A program made the translations under genes and the position numbers. Below, piece after piece: positions 13,172 through 22,107 of a DNA stretch of 32,193 bases. Position 1 is the stretch's first letter. Each line of letters begins with the position of its first letter. The notes below the pieces were generated by a model that saw only the letters and a program-made list of their open reading frames with translations, had not been told where the DNA came from and made no database searches. The stretch spans positions 1-32,193 of the forward strand of contig NZ_NKTX01000028.1 of assembly GCF_003207815.1 (NCBI RefSeq). The letters are read 5' to 3'. This DNA is from Komagataeibacter oboediens (GTDB lineage Bacteria; Pseudomonadota; Alphaproteobacteria; Acetobacterales; Acetobacteraceae).

Positions 13172-15940
13172 ATGTCCAGCGACAAGCAGGTTCACCTGAT
13201 CCTGGTGGATGGTTCGGGCTTCATTTTCCGCGCCTTCCACGCACTGCCTCCCATGACCAGCCCCGACGGCACGCCCGTCAATGCAGTCTATGGTTTTTCG
13301 AACATGCTGTCGCGCCTGCTGCGCGAACATGCGGGTACCCATCTGGCGGTCATATTCGATGCGGGACGCCATACCTTCCGCAATGACCTGTATGACGAAT
13401 ACAAGGCCCACCGTCCCGAACCGCCGGAGGACCTGCGCCCGCAGTTCAGCCTTGTGCGTGACGCGACAGCCGCCTTCGGCGTGCCGGCGCTGGAGGAAGC
13501 GGGCTGGGAAGCTGATGACCTGATCGCGGCCTATGCCCGCAAGGTGACCGATGCGGGGGGGCAGTGCACCATCTATTCATCCGACAAGGATCTCATGCAG
13601 CTCATCCGCCCCGGCGTGATGATGATGGACCCGATCAAGAACCGGCCCATCGGGGCAAAGGAGGTCGAGGCCAAGTTTGGCGTTACCCCGGACAAGGTGG
13701 CGCAGGTGCAGGCCCTGATTGGCGACCCGGTGGACAATGTGCCCGGCGTGCCCGGCATCGGTCCCAAGACCGCATCGGCGCTGATGGCGGAATACGGGTC
13801 GCTGGACGCCATACTGGCAGGTGCGGAGGGCATGAAGGCGTCCAAGCGGCGTGATAACCTGCTGGCCCATGCCGACATGGCCCGCCTGTCGCTGCAACTG
13901 GTGACATTGCGTGAAGACGCGCCGTGCCCCGAACCCCTGTCCGATCTTGCCTGCTGTGACGTGGACATGGCCCGTCTGGGTGCGTGGCTGTCGGATATGG
14001 GGTTTTCATCCCTGCTGCAGCGCATGGGGCTCAAGGCGAAGCCGCGCCCGCGCATCTCGGCGCATGATACGCCTGCCGCCCGGCCGGCAGGCGAACTGCC
14101 CCCGATCCCGCCCGAACCCTATGGCCCGTATGAAACGGTGACCGATCCCGAAGTGCTGCGGAAATGGGTGGAGCAGGCGCGCACCGGTGGCGTCTGCGCG
14201 GTGGATACGGAAACCGACGGCCTTGACCCGCTTACGGCGCCGCTGGTTGGCATATCACTCGCCCCGCAATGCGGCAGGGCGTGCTATATTCCGCTCAGCC
14301 ACCAGGTTGACCTGATGGACAGCCTTGGCACGCCACAGATGCCCGTGAAAACGGCGCTGGACATCCTTGACCCGCTGTTTGCCGATCCGTCGGTGCTCAA
14401 GGTGTTCCAGAACGCCAAGTTCGACCTGCTGGTGCTGACACAGGCAGGCTGCGTCCAGCCCGCCCCGATTGATGACACCATGCTGATTTCCTACGCCCAG
14501 TCGGCGGGAAAGCATGGGCAGGGAATGGATGAACTCTCGCGTCTGACCCTTGACCATACGCCCATCCCCTATGACGAGGTGACGGGCACGGGGCGCAACC
14601 GGGTGGTGTTTTCCAAGGTGGATATCGCCCGCGCAACGCCCTATGCGGCGGAAGACGCGGATGTGACCCTGCGGCTGTGGCAGGTGCTCCGCCCGCAGCT
14701 GCGCACCAACCATGCACTGGCGTTGTATGAGGAAATGGAACGCCCGCTGGTGCCGATCCTGGCGGATATGGAACGGGCGGGCATTGCGGTCGATGCGGAT
14801 GACCTGCGCGCCATGTCCGCCGAGTTTGCGCAGCGCATGGGCGTGATCGAGGCCGAGATCCATACGCTGGCCGGACGCGATTTCAATGTCGGCTCCCCCA
14901 AGCAGCTTGGCGAGATCCTGTTCGATGAAATGGGCCTGCCAGGTGGCAAGCGGACCAAGGCGGGCGCATGGGGCACGGATTCGTCGGTGCTGCAGGATCT
15001 GGCGGATCAGGGGCATGACCTGCCCGCGCGGATTCTGGCATGGCGGCAACTGGCCAAGCTGAAAAGCACCTATGCCGATGCACTGCTCAACCAGATCAAT
15101 CCTGCGACGGGGCGGGTGCATACATCGTTCCAGATGGCGGTGACGACAACGGGCCGCCTGTCATCGAATGATCCCAACCTGCAGAACATCCCCATCCGCA
15201 CGGAAGAAGGCGGCCGGATCCGCCGGGCCTTTGTCGCGGCACCGGGACATGTGCTGGTCTCGGCCGACTATTCCCAGATCGAACTGCGGCTTCTGGCGGA
15301 CGTGGCGGACATCCCCGCATTGCGCGAGGCGTTTGAACTGGGGCAGGACATCCATGCCCGCACGGCGTCCGAAGTGTTCGGCATCCCGCTGGAAGGCATG
15401 GACCCGCTGACACGCAGGCGGGCCAAGGCCATCAATTTTGGCATCATCTACGGCATCAGCGCCTTCGGGCTGGGCCGTCAGCTTGGCATTCCGCCCGGTG
15501 AGGCACGGGGCTACATCGACGCCTATTTCGCCCGTTATCCCGGCATTCGCGATTACATGGAACGGGTGAAGGCCGAAGCGCGGGCGAAGGGGTATGTCAC
15601 CACGCCATTCGGCCGTCGCTGCTGGGTGCCGGGCATTGCCGACAAAAGCGCCGTGCGCCGCAACTATGCCGAACGCCAGGCCATCAACGCTCCGTTGCAG
15701 GGGGGGGCGGCCGACATCATCAAACGCGCCATGGTGCGAATTCCTGCCGCCCTGTCGGATGCGGGGCTTGACGGACGCATGCTCCTTCAGGTCCATGACG
15801 AACTTGTGTTCGAGGTGCGCAAGGATGATGCCGATCGTCTGGCAGCCCTCGTCAGGCAGGTCATGGAATCCGCAGCCACCCTTTCGGTGCCGCTGGTCGT
15901 GGAAACCGGGACCGGAACGAATTGGGCGGATGCACACTGA
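13172..15940 (+). CDS. polA: DNA polymerase I
   Basis: A 922-residue full-length enzyme for Okazaki-fragment maturation and repair synthesis. The 5'-3' exonuclease domain is N-terminal (LVDGSGFIFRAFHALPP at residue 10; EADDLIA; SSDKDLMQL; GVPGIGPKTA). The 3'-5' proofreading domain keeps its DTETDGL motif near residue 345, so proofreading is expected, unlike in species where it has decayed. Polymerase motifs A (DYSQIELR, near 698), B (RRAKAINFGIIYG, near 750) and C (QVHDELVFE, near 874) are intact. Its stop overlaps the start of the SCO-like gene (TGATG), so the two are coupled. Confidence 0.97.
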   Translation: MSSDKQVHLILVDGSGFIFRAFHALPPMTSPDGTPVNAVYGFSNMLSRLLREHAGTHLAVIFDAGRHTFRNDLYDEYKAHRPEPPEDLRPQFSLVRDATAAFGVPALEEAGWEADDLIAAYARKVTDAGGQCTIYSSDKDLMQLIRPGVMMMDPIKNRPIGAKEVEAKFGVTPDKVAQVQALIGDPVDNVPGVPGIGPKTASALMAEYGSLDAILAGAEGMKASKRRDNLLAHADMARLSLQLVTLREDAPCPEPLSDLACCDVDMARLGAWLSDMGFSSLLQRMGLKAKPRPRISAHDTPAARPAGELPPIPPEPYGPYETVTDPEVLRKWVEQARTGGVCAVDTETDGLDPLTAPLVGISLAPQCGRACYIPLSHQVDLMDSLGTPQMPVKTALDILDPLFADPSVLKVFQNAKFDLLVLTQAGCVQPAPIDDTMLISYAQSAGKHGQGMDELSRLTLDHTPIPYDEVTGTGRNRVVFSKVDIARATPYAAEDADVTLRLWQVLRPQLRTNHALALYEEMERPLVPILADMERAGIAVDADDLRAMSAEFAQRMGVIEAEIHTLAGRDFNVGSPKQLGEILFDEMGLPGGKRTKAGAWGTDSSVLQDLADQGHDLPARILAWRQLAKLKSTYADALLNQINPATGRVHTSFQMAVTTTGRLSSNDPNLQNIPIRTEEGGRIRRAFVAAPGHVLVSADYSQIELRLLADVADIPALREAFELGQDIHARTASEVFGIPLEGMDPLTRRRAKAINFGIIYGISAFGLGRQLGIPPGEARGYIDAYFARYPGIRDYMERVKAEARAKGYVTTPFGRRCWVPGIADKSAVRRNYAERQAINAPLQGGAADIIKRAMVRIPAALSDAGLDGRMLLQVHDELVFEVRKDDADRLAALVRQVMESAATLSVPLVVETGTGTNWADAH

Positions 15941-16569
15941 TGATGCGAAATGAACGGGACCGGTTCTTTGTTATTGTAGGGCTGGTCATACTCGCGGTTT
16001 CCTCGGTGGCCGGATATTTCGGCTACCGTTATTCCAGCAACGCCCCCGTGCCGCTGACCACGTACGGCAACCCCGTTGGCGGTTCGTTCCGTCTGATCAA
16101 CGGGGCGGACGGATCGGTGATGGATACCGATTTCCGCGGACGGTGGATGATGATCTATTTTGGCGACACCCACTGCCCCGATACGGTCTGTGGCGCCACA
16201 GTCAAGGCGATGGCCGATGGGGTGGAGGCGCTGGGCCGTGACCGTGCGCATCTGGTGGTGCCCATTTTCATTTCCCTTGATCCCATGCGCGATACGACGG
16301 AAGTACTGCGCACCTATGCCCTGCGGTTCGGGACGCATGTCACGGTCATGACGGGATCGCCCAAGATGCTGGAAGCCGTGGCGAAGGAATACCACGCTCC
16401 CTACGTCCGCCATGATGGGGAAAATGGCGAATACAGCATGGAACCCGCCACCCAGATCGTGATCATGTCGCCCACCGGGCGGTATGCCGGCAGCCTGCCG
16501 TCCACCGCCACGGCGGCGGAGGTGACGGCACGTATGACGGAACTCATGAACGCACCGGGCAAGCACTGA
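15940..16569 (+). CDS. SCO1/SenC-family protein with altered copper site
   Basis: A 209-residue membrane-anchored thioredoxin-fold protein: one N-terminal helix (FFVIVGLVILAVSSVAGYFGY) then a periplasmic domain. SCO proteins deliver copper to cytochrome oxidase through a CxxxC pair and a distal His. Here the pair is CPDTVC (Cys79, Cys84), one residue longer than usual, and the position of the distal His appears to hold Pro (EPATQ, about residue 169). Copper binding as in classical SCO is therefore doubtful; a thiol-redox role is possible. His152 and His158 lie nearby and could substitute. It is co-transcribed with polA and followed by the binding protein after 16 bases. Confidence 0.8.
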   Translation: MMRNERDRFFVIVGLVILAVSSVAGYFGYRYSSNAPVPLTTYGNPVGGSFRLINGADGSVMDTDFRGRWMMIYFGDTHCPDTVCGATVKAMADGVEALGRDRAHLVVPIFISLDPMRDTTEVLRTYALRFGTHVTVMTGSPKMLEAVAKEYHAPYVRHDGENGEYSMEPATQIVIMSPTGRYAGSLPSTATAAEVTARMTELMNAPGKH

Positions 16570-16585
16570 AACAGCAGGACCGCGC

Positions 16586-18274
16586 ATGAAGGCACCATGG
16601 CAGGCATCCGGCGCGGCCCTGTTCCTTCTGCTGGGGGCGGGAATGCATGGCCTGCCTGCCCGCGCGGCTGACGGTACGCAAGGCAGTCCCCACCGGGGGG
16701 GCACATTGCGGCTGACGGCGGTCACGTCCGCCGGTACGCTGGACCCGCAGGTCAATTACACCAGCCAGTACATGCAGCTTGTGGCTGTCATGTATGACGG
16801 CCTGCTGACCTATCCCAAGCTGGAAGGCCCGGCCGGGGCACAGGTGGTGCCCGATCTGGCGCAGTCCATGCCCGAACGGCTGGATGATGGGCGCACATGG
16901 GTGTTTACCCTGCGCGACGGCATCCGTTTTTCCGATGGAACCCCACTTACCGTGGCGGATGTCGCGGCGTCGTTTCGGCGGCTGTTCCGCGTGGGTTCCC
17001 CAACGGCGGGGTCGTTTTACGGGGGCATCCGTGGGGCGGATGACTGCCTGCGCGATCCGGCGCACTGCACGCTGGATGGTGGCGTGGAGACGGACGCGGC
17101 CACGCGGCGCATCACCATTCACCTGACCGCGCCGGATTCCGAATTCCCGCAAAAAATCGCGTTCGGGCATGCGGTGATCCTGCCCGCCAGTACGCCCGCG
17201 CATGACCTTGGCAACGTGGCGGCCCCCGGGACCGGGCCATACCGCATCGTGTCCTCCATCCCCGACCGGGGCATGCGGCTGGAACGCAATCCCTACTTTC
17301 ATGAATGGAGCGACGCCGCCCAGCCCGACGGGTATGTCGATGCCATACAGTATGACTATGGCCTGTCGGAGGAGGATGCCGTCACGGCTGTGGAGCGGGG
17401 ACAGTACGACTGGATGGCGGGACTGAAGCCACTGGACCGGCTGGGGGAAATTGGCGGGCGGTATACGGCGCAGGTCCATGTCTATCCGTTGTATGGGCTT
17501 ATGTTCCTGCCCATGAACGTCAATATCCCGCCCTTTAGCGACATCCGCGCAAGGAAGGCGGTCAATTACGCGCTCGATCGCCGCGCCATGACCATCCTGT
17601 ATGGCGGATCGGGTATTGCAGCCCCACTGTGCCGCATGGTGCCGCCCGGCCTGTTGCCCGGTGACGGGCAATGCGCATGGACCGAAGGGGCCGATCCCGA
17701 CCATCCGGCCCCGCGCTGGACCCGTCCCGACATGACGCGTGCCCGCCAGCTTGTGCATGACAGCGGGACAGCGGGGCAGGACGTGACCCTGATCGTGCCA
17801 GCCACCGCCATGGGAACCAGCATGGGCACCTACCTGCGCGACATGTTGCAGGATATTGGCTACCACGCGCGGCTGCATCCGCTTTCGGCAGCCATGGAAA
17901 TGTCCTATGCGCAGAACAGCGCCAACCATGTCCAGATCAGCCTTATGGGGTGGTATGCGGATTATGTGTCGCCATCCAATTTTGTCGATACGCTGTTCGA
18001 CTGCGACAATTTCCATCCCGGATCCGACAGTTCGATCAATGTGTCGGGCCTGTGTGATCCGGGTGTGCAGGTACTGGTGGCGCGCATCCGCAACGAACAC
18101 GACCCGCAGGTGATGCAGGATCTGTGGCGCAGGGCGGATGACCGGATTACCCGTCTGGCCCCCGCGGCCCCCATGATCAGCATAAGCTATGTTGACCTGG
18201 TGTCGCCCCGTTTGGGGAATTATTTTTCCACACGGCTGTACCACATGACGTTTTCACGGGTGTGGGTGCAGTAA
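16586..18274 (+). CDS. Peptide-type ABC transporter substrate-binding protein (SBP family 5)
   Basis: A 562-residue periplasmic protein. The N-terminus is a signal peptide (ALFLLLGAGMHGLPARAA), then RGGTLRLTAV, the usual opening of DppA/OppA-type proteins. DGLLTYPKL, WVFTLRDGIRFSDGTPLTVADV and GTGPYRIV are family landmarks. Ligands in this family include peptides, nickel and glycosides; this one cannot be assigned. No permease or ATPase gene is adjacent, so it is an orphan binding protein that must use a distant transporter. It is the last gene of the zinc-finger-polA-SCO group; a hairpin lies 38 bases after the stop. Confidence 0.88.
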   Translation: MKAPWQASGAALFLLLGAGMHGLPARAADGTQGSPHRGGTLRLTAVTSAGTLDPQVNYTSQYMQLVAVMYDGLLTYPKLEGPAGAQVVPDLAQSMPERLDDGRTWVFTLRDGIRFSDGTPLTVADVAASFRRLFRVGSPTAGSFYGGIRGADDCLRDPAHCTLDGGVETDAATRRITIHLTAPDSEFPQKIAFGHAVILPASTPAHDLGNVAAPGTGPYRIVSSIPDRGMRLERNPYFHEWSDAAQPDGYVDAIQYDYGLSEEDAVTAVERGQYDWMAGLKPLDRLGEIGGRYTAQVHVYPLYGLMFLPMNVNIPPFSDIRARKAVNYALDRRAMTILYGGSGIAAPLCRMVPPGLLPGDGQCAWTEGADPDHPAPRWTRPDMTRARQLVHDSGTAGQDVTLIVPATAMGTSMGTYLRDMLQDIGYHARLHPLSAAMEMSYAQNSANHVQISLMGWYADYVSPSNFVDTLFDCDNFHPGSDSSINVSGLCDPGVQVLVARIRNEHDPQVMQDLWRRADDRITRLAPAAPMISISYVDLVSPRLGNYFSTRLYHMTFSRVWVQ

Positions 18275-18294
18275 GGGCGTGTTGATAATGAACT

Positions 18295-18334
18295 GATAAA
18301 AGTTTTTGGGTATCGCCTTTTTCAAAAAGGCGAT
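18295..18334 (+). terminator. T5-C-A5 intergenic hairpin with GATAAAAG leader
   Basis: GATAAAAGTTTTTGG (18295-18309) precedes a perfect 23-base palindrome (18312-18334) with arms ATCGCC-TTTTT and AAAAA-GGCGAT around one C. It follows the binding-protein gene and should act as its terminator. A near-identical leader-plus-hairpin follows fumC at 26213, so this belongs to a repeated intergenic element. Confidence 0.75.
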
Positions 18335-18416
18335 GTTTCCTGAAACTACTACATGACGGCCCGATGTGTCCCTGGCGCAGGCTTTTCAGGCATCCCCCGA
18401 CAATGGCAGCAGGCAT

Positions 18417-18446
18417 TAAAAAACCCCGCCGGAAAACCCGGCGGGG
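18417..18446 (-). terminator. Rho-independent terminator of the DUF2501 gene
   Basis: The 9-bp GC stem CCCCGCCGG/CCGGCGGGG with a 5-base loop is followed, on the minus strand, by a run of six T. It lies about 23 bases beyond the stop codon at 18470. Confidence 0.9.
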
Positions 18447-18469
18447 CGGATACGGGGAGGGGGCCCGGA

Positions 18470-18919
18470 TCAGAGCATGGACTTTGCGCGGGCTTCAACC
18501 TTCGCGCAGGCCTGCTTGCGGATGTCGGCCGATGCGTCTTCCAGCGAGATCGGCGCCTTGCCGCCCACCTTCAGCAGGCCGGTGGAACCGTCGGCATAGG
18601 ACATGTTGCCCTTCTGGTTGGACGGCACGTCGTTGGTCTTCTTGTTCAGCGCCGCCAGGACCGGCCATGCCTCGGACGAGTTCAGGTAGTTGGACTGGAT
18701 GCAGTAATTCAGGATACCGCCCAGATCGGCAGGCTTGGCCGAAGCCACGGCCGAATACACCGTGTCGGCCGACAGGGAACCGGGCTTGATCGCCTCGACC
18801 TGGTTTGCAACGCCGGCCCCGGTCGGCGGCGAGATTTCGGCGGCATGGGCCGCAAGCGGCGCGACTGCCAGAATTGTGGCAAATGCACCGGCAGACAGAA
18901 CGCGACTGAACGACACCAT
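18470..18919 (-). CDS. DUF2501 (YjjA-like) periplasmic protein
   Basis: A 149-residue exported protein. The signal peptide (RVLSAGAFATILAVAPLAAHAA) is cleaved near residue 25. The mature part has the DUF2501 pattern: ILNYCIQSNYL, a central region with GNMSYADGSTGLLKVGG, and DIRKQACAKVEARAKSML near the end, giving two conserved Cys that could form a disulfide. Its Escherichia relative is YjjA; function is unknown. AAGGAAA lies 8 bases before ATG 18919. It is a single-gene unit with its own terminator. Confidence 0.85.
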   Translation of the reverse strand: MVSFSRVLSAGAFATILAVAPLAAHAAEISPPTGAGVANQVEAIKPGSLSADTVYSAVASAKPADLGGILNYCIQSNYLNSSEAWPVLAALNKKTNDVPSNQKGNMSYADGSTGLLKVGGKAPISLEDASADIRKQACAKVEARAKSML

Positions 18920-19309
18920 ATTGATTTTCCTTACATTGTTTGTCGGGCGGAACAGGGCTGACCGTCCCGCCATTTGTAAATCTGTGTGTCAGACATAACA
19001 CGATGCGGCAGTCCGGTACCCGTGTGGCTGATATGTCTGGCATTCGGCTTTTCGATATATGGTCCCCTTGTCTGTTCAGGCCCGCGTTCCATAACCCCCT
19101 GTTGTCCGGTGGTATTTCGCTTTTCTGCGTGGCGGGTGCGGCGCGGGATCGTGACGGATGCCGGTCGTCAAGAAGTCGTGATGATTCTTAAGACTGTTCC
19201 CCATTGCCCCCCGGACCGCCATCCATGCGCAATGGACATTGAGTCCGCCCCGACTTCGTGGGAATGCTTGGCTGACAGTCTTGGCCCTAACCCTGTGCAC
19301 GGGATCAAC
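18920..19309. other. Divergent spacer between DUF2501 and ABC exporter genes
   Basis: This 390-base stretch carries the promoters of both neighbours. The exporter frame stays open upstream to 18986, with ATGs at 19181 and 19232, but the extra residues do not look like the family N-terminus. I see no RNA gene, and no clear -35/-10 pair that I would defend. Confidence 0.4.
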
Positions 19310-21097
19310 ATGCAGCATTTGCGCCTTCTTCTGAAAGATGTCTGGTATCTTACCCGCCCCTATTTCACGTCCGAGGACAGGAAATGGGCATGGGGCCTGC
19401 TGGTGGCGGTACTGGTGCTGACCTTTTCCATCGTGGGGCTGGACCTGCTGCAGTCATTTTCGCGCAATGCCTATTACACGGCGCTGCAGCAGCATGATGC
19501 CAGGACCTTCCTGCGCGGCCTGTTCTGGTATGTGCATAATGACCAGGGCCTTGTGCTGGGGTTCTTCATCGTGACCATTCCCATGGTGCTGTGCAGTATC
19601 TATGCCACCTACCTGCAGCAGATGCTGGGCCTGCGCTGGCGGCGGTGGCTGACCCAGCGCATGACGCGGCAGTGGATGGAAAACCAGACCTATTTCCGCA
19701 TCGCCATCACCACGTCCGGGTTGGAGGCCGGGGCCGACAATCCCGATCAGCGCATACAGGAAGACCTGAACAGCTTTGTCACCGATACGCTGACGCAGTT
19801 CATCAACCTGCTGTCCAATATCGTGACGCTGCTCAGTTATGTCGGCCTGCTGTGGGCGCTGTCCGGCCCGCTGGAGGTACTGGGCATTTCCATACCCGGT
19901 TACTTCTTCTGGGCCGCGCTGATCTATTCCGTGCTGGCGACGTGGGTCACGCACCTTGCGGGGCGCAGGCTGGCGGGGCTGCAGTTTTTCCAGCAGCGCG
20001 CCGAAGCCGACTTCCGCTACAGTCTTGTCCATGTCCGCAACAATGCCGAAGGGATTGCCCTGTACCGGGGCGAGGGAGAAGAACAGGCCGGGCTGAACCG
20101 GTCGTTTTCGCAGGTATACGGCAATTTCCTTACCATCATGCGCCGGACCAAATGGCTGGGGCTGCTGACGACGGGGCTGGAGGTCGTGTCGGGCAACTTC
20201 GCGATGCTGATCGGTTCGATCCGCTATTTCGCGGGCAAGATGACGTTCGGCACGCTCATGCAGCTTGTCATGGCGTTTTCGCGCGTGCAGGGCGCGCTGG
20301 GGTGGCTGTCCACATCCTATGCCTCGCTGACGACATGGCATGCGGAGGTCGCGCGTCTGGCCACTTTCCAGCGTGTGATGGACCGCGCGCAGGCCATGCG
20401 TGACGAGGTCACGGTGGTGTCCGCCCCGCCCACCGCGAACCTGCAGGTCAGCGGACTGGATGTCTTCCGTCCCGACGGCGCGCCACTGCTGCGCAATGTC
20501 GATTTCACGCTGGAACATGGGCAGATGACGGTGGTGACCGGGCCGTCAGGCACCGGCAAATCCACGCTGTTCCGCGTGCTGGCGGGGATATGGCCGTTCG
20601 CCACCGGCACCATTACGCAGCCGGACGTGGCGATGATGTTCGTGCCCCAGCGGCCCTACGTGCCCACCGGCACGCTGCACCGGGCCGTGACCTATCCTGC
20701 CGGGGTGGAGGCCTACGCGGAAGCGGATGTGATCCGTGCCCTGCAGCAGGTCGGACTGGGCGCCCTTGCGCCACGGATCGAAAGCGAGGAGGCATGGGGC
20801 CAGATCCTGTCCCCCGGTGAACTCCAGCGTCTGGCTTTCGCGCGTATCCTGCTGGCGCGGCCGGGCTGGGTGTTCCTTGATGAATCAACATCCAACCTTG
20901 ATGCGGAATCGGAAGCGGCGCTGTACGCGCTGCTTCGTCAGGCGTGTCCGGACATGACGGTTGTCTCCATCACGCATCGGGAAACGGTGGTGGCGATGCA
21001 CGTCAACCGCGTGGACCTGTCCCCCTTTGCCGTGCCGGCAGCACCCGCGGGCAGCGGCGGAACCGTCAGCGCGCTTTCTGCATCGCCGCAACCATAA
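19310..21097 (+). CDS. SbmA/BacA-like ABC transporter (fused membrane and ATPase)
   Basis: A 595-residue half-transporter. Residues about 1-330 are the membrane domain of the SbmA/BacA-related group (KDVWYLTRPYFTSEDRKWAW at the start; GLDLLQSFSRNAYYTALQ; NPDQRIQED; EAEFRY-type segment EADFRYSLVHVRNNAEGIALYRGE). The C-terminal ATPase has Walker A GPSGTGKST (near 412), signature LSPGELQRLAFAR (near 500) and Walker B WVFLDES (near 520). Relatives move peptides, cobalamin or very-long-chain lipids; substrate here is unknown. The ATG at 19310 gives the usual N-terminus, though its ribosome site is weak. Its 3' end overlaps the convergent znuA end by 32 bases. Confidence 0.85.
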   Translation: MQHLRLLLKDVWYLTRPYFTSEDRKWAWGLLVAVLVLTFSIVGLDLLQSFSRNAYYTALQQHDARTFLRGLFWYVHNDQGLVLGFFIVTIPMVLCSIYATYLQQMLGLRWRRWLTQRMTRQWMENQTYFRIAITTSGLEAGADNPDQRIQEDLNSFVTDTLTQFINLLSNIVTLLSYVGLLWALSGPLEVLGISIPGYFFWAALIYSVLATWVTHLAGRRLAGLQFFQQRAEADFRYSLVHVRNNAEGIALYRGEGEEQAGLNRSFSQVYGNFLTIMRRTKWLGLLTTGLEVVSGNFAMLIGSIRYFAGKMTFGTLMQLVMAFSRVQGALGWLSTSYASLTTWHAEVARLATFQRVMDRAQAMRDEVTVVSAPPTANLQVSGLDVFRPDGAPLLRNVDFTLEHGQMTVVTGPSGTGKSTLFRVLAGIWPFATGTITQPDVAMMFVPQRPYVPTGTLHRAVTYPAGVEAYAEADVIRALQQVGLGALAPRIESEEAWGQILSPGELQRLAFARILLARPGWVFLDESTSNLDAESEAALYALLRQACPDMTVVSITHRETVVAMHVNRVDLSPFAVPAAPAGSGGTVSALSASPQP

Positions 21098-21965
21098 GAT
21101 CGGTATTGTGCCGCATCATGGTGATGTAGTCGGGTGCAGGACCACCGGGGGGGGACAGTGCTTCGGCATACAGTTCCCCGCCGGGACGCGCATCCGTCGC
21201 GCGTGCCACCTGCTGGACCATGCGGGGATCGGTTGCGTTTTCCAGGAAGTAGGTGGTCACACCCGTCTGGCGGATCTGCTGGATCAGGCTGGCGACATCC
21301 CCGGCCGAGGCTTCCGTCTCGGTTGACAGACCCTGCGGGGCCATGAACGTCAGGCCATAGGCGCGCCCGAAATAGCCAAAGGCGTCATGGCTGGTCAGGA
21401 TACGCCGATGATCGGCCGGAATGGTGGCGATGCGTTCGCGGATGTCATGGTCCAGCGTACGCAGCTGCGTGACATAGGTGGCGGCGGACGCGCGGAAGCT
21501 GTCGGCATCCGCCGGGTCGATGGCGATCAGCGCATCACGGATGTTGTTGGTCCAGATGATGACGTTGGACACGCTGTTCCACACATGCGGGTCCGCTTCG
21601 GCCTGGTGCCTGCCCGGCGGGGTATAGAGGCTGATCCCGTTGGATACGATAACGGGCGTGCCATGGTACCCCGCCGCATGCGCAAGGCGGCTGAACCATG
21701 TTTCCAGTCCCTCGCCACTCATGAACACGATATCGGCCTGCCGCAGTTGACGGGCGTCGTCGGGGGACGGTTCGAACTCATGCGGGTCGCCATCGGGCGG
21801 CACTAGTGACGTGACATGCACATGCGTGCCGCCGACATGGGCTACGACATCGGCCAGCACGGTAAAACTGGCGACCGCCTGAACCGTATGGGACGCAGGC
21901 GCCGCATGGGCAGGCATGATGGACAGAACCCCGCAGAGGCCCAGCAGGCAGGACAGGCGGCGCAT
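21066..21965 (-). CDS. znuA: Zinc ABC transporter substrate-binding protein
   Basis: A 299-residue periplasmic cluster A-I metal-binding protein. The signal peptide ends MPAHA (residue 21). Metal ligands of the family are visible: His62 (GDPHEFEPS), His127 (DPHVWNS), His193 (TSHDAFGYF), and an acidic C-terminal ligand probably in LYAEAL. The His-rich loop of many ZnuA proteins is nearly absent, so manganese cannot be ruled out from this sequence alone; the Zur box of the operon favours zinc. GGAG lies 9 bases before ATG 21965. It is third in the operon, 142 bases after znuB, with a hairpin (22011-22033) in the gap. Confidence 0.88.
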   Translation of the reverse strand: MRRLSCLLGLCGVLSIMPAHAAPASHTVQAVASFTVLADVVAHVGGTHVHVTSLVPPDGDPHEFEPSPDDARQLRQADIVFMSGEGLETWFSRLAHAAGYHGTPVIVSNGISLYTPPGRHQAEADPHVWNSVSNVIIWTNNIRDALIAIDPADADSFRASAATYVTQLRTLDHDIRERIATIPADHRRILTSHDAFGYFGRAYGLTFMAPQGLSTETEASAGDVASLIQQIRQTGVTTYFLENATDPRMVQQVARATDARPGGELYAEALSPPGGPAPDYITMMRHNTDLMVAAMQKAR

Positions 21966-22010
21966 GGGCACGAACTCCATATAACTGTTAAAAAACAAAA
22001 TGTTCCGGAT

Positions 22011-22033
22011 GCCGTCTTTTTCAGAAAGGCGGC
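22011..22033 (-). terminator. Hairpin between znuB and znuA
   Basis: The stem GCCGTCTTT/AAAGGCGGC (one G-T pair) has a short TTCAG loop. Its T-run-inside-stem style resembles the intergenic hairpins at 18312 and 26258. Within an operon it may attenuate znuA relative to znuCB, or protect the upstream message end. Confidence 0.5.
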
Positions 22034-22107
22034 GTACATGACATGCGGGTGTTCGTATGACCGGCTGGCCATCCTGTGGATCGGCCACTGAACCTGTCCT
22101 CAGACAA

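Noticed and set aside
18986-19309. N-terminal extension of the SbmA/BacA-like transporter.
   Set aside because: The extra 108 residues contain no family pattern and would lie in the divergent promoter region; the ATG at 19310 gives the usual N-terminus.
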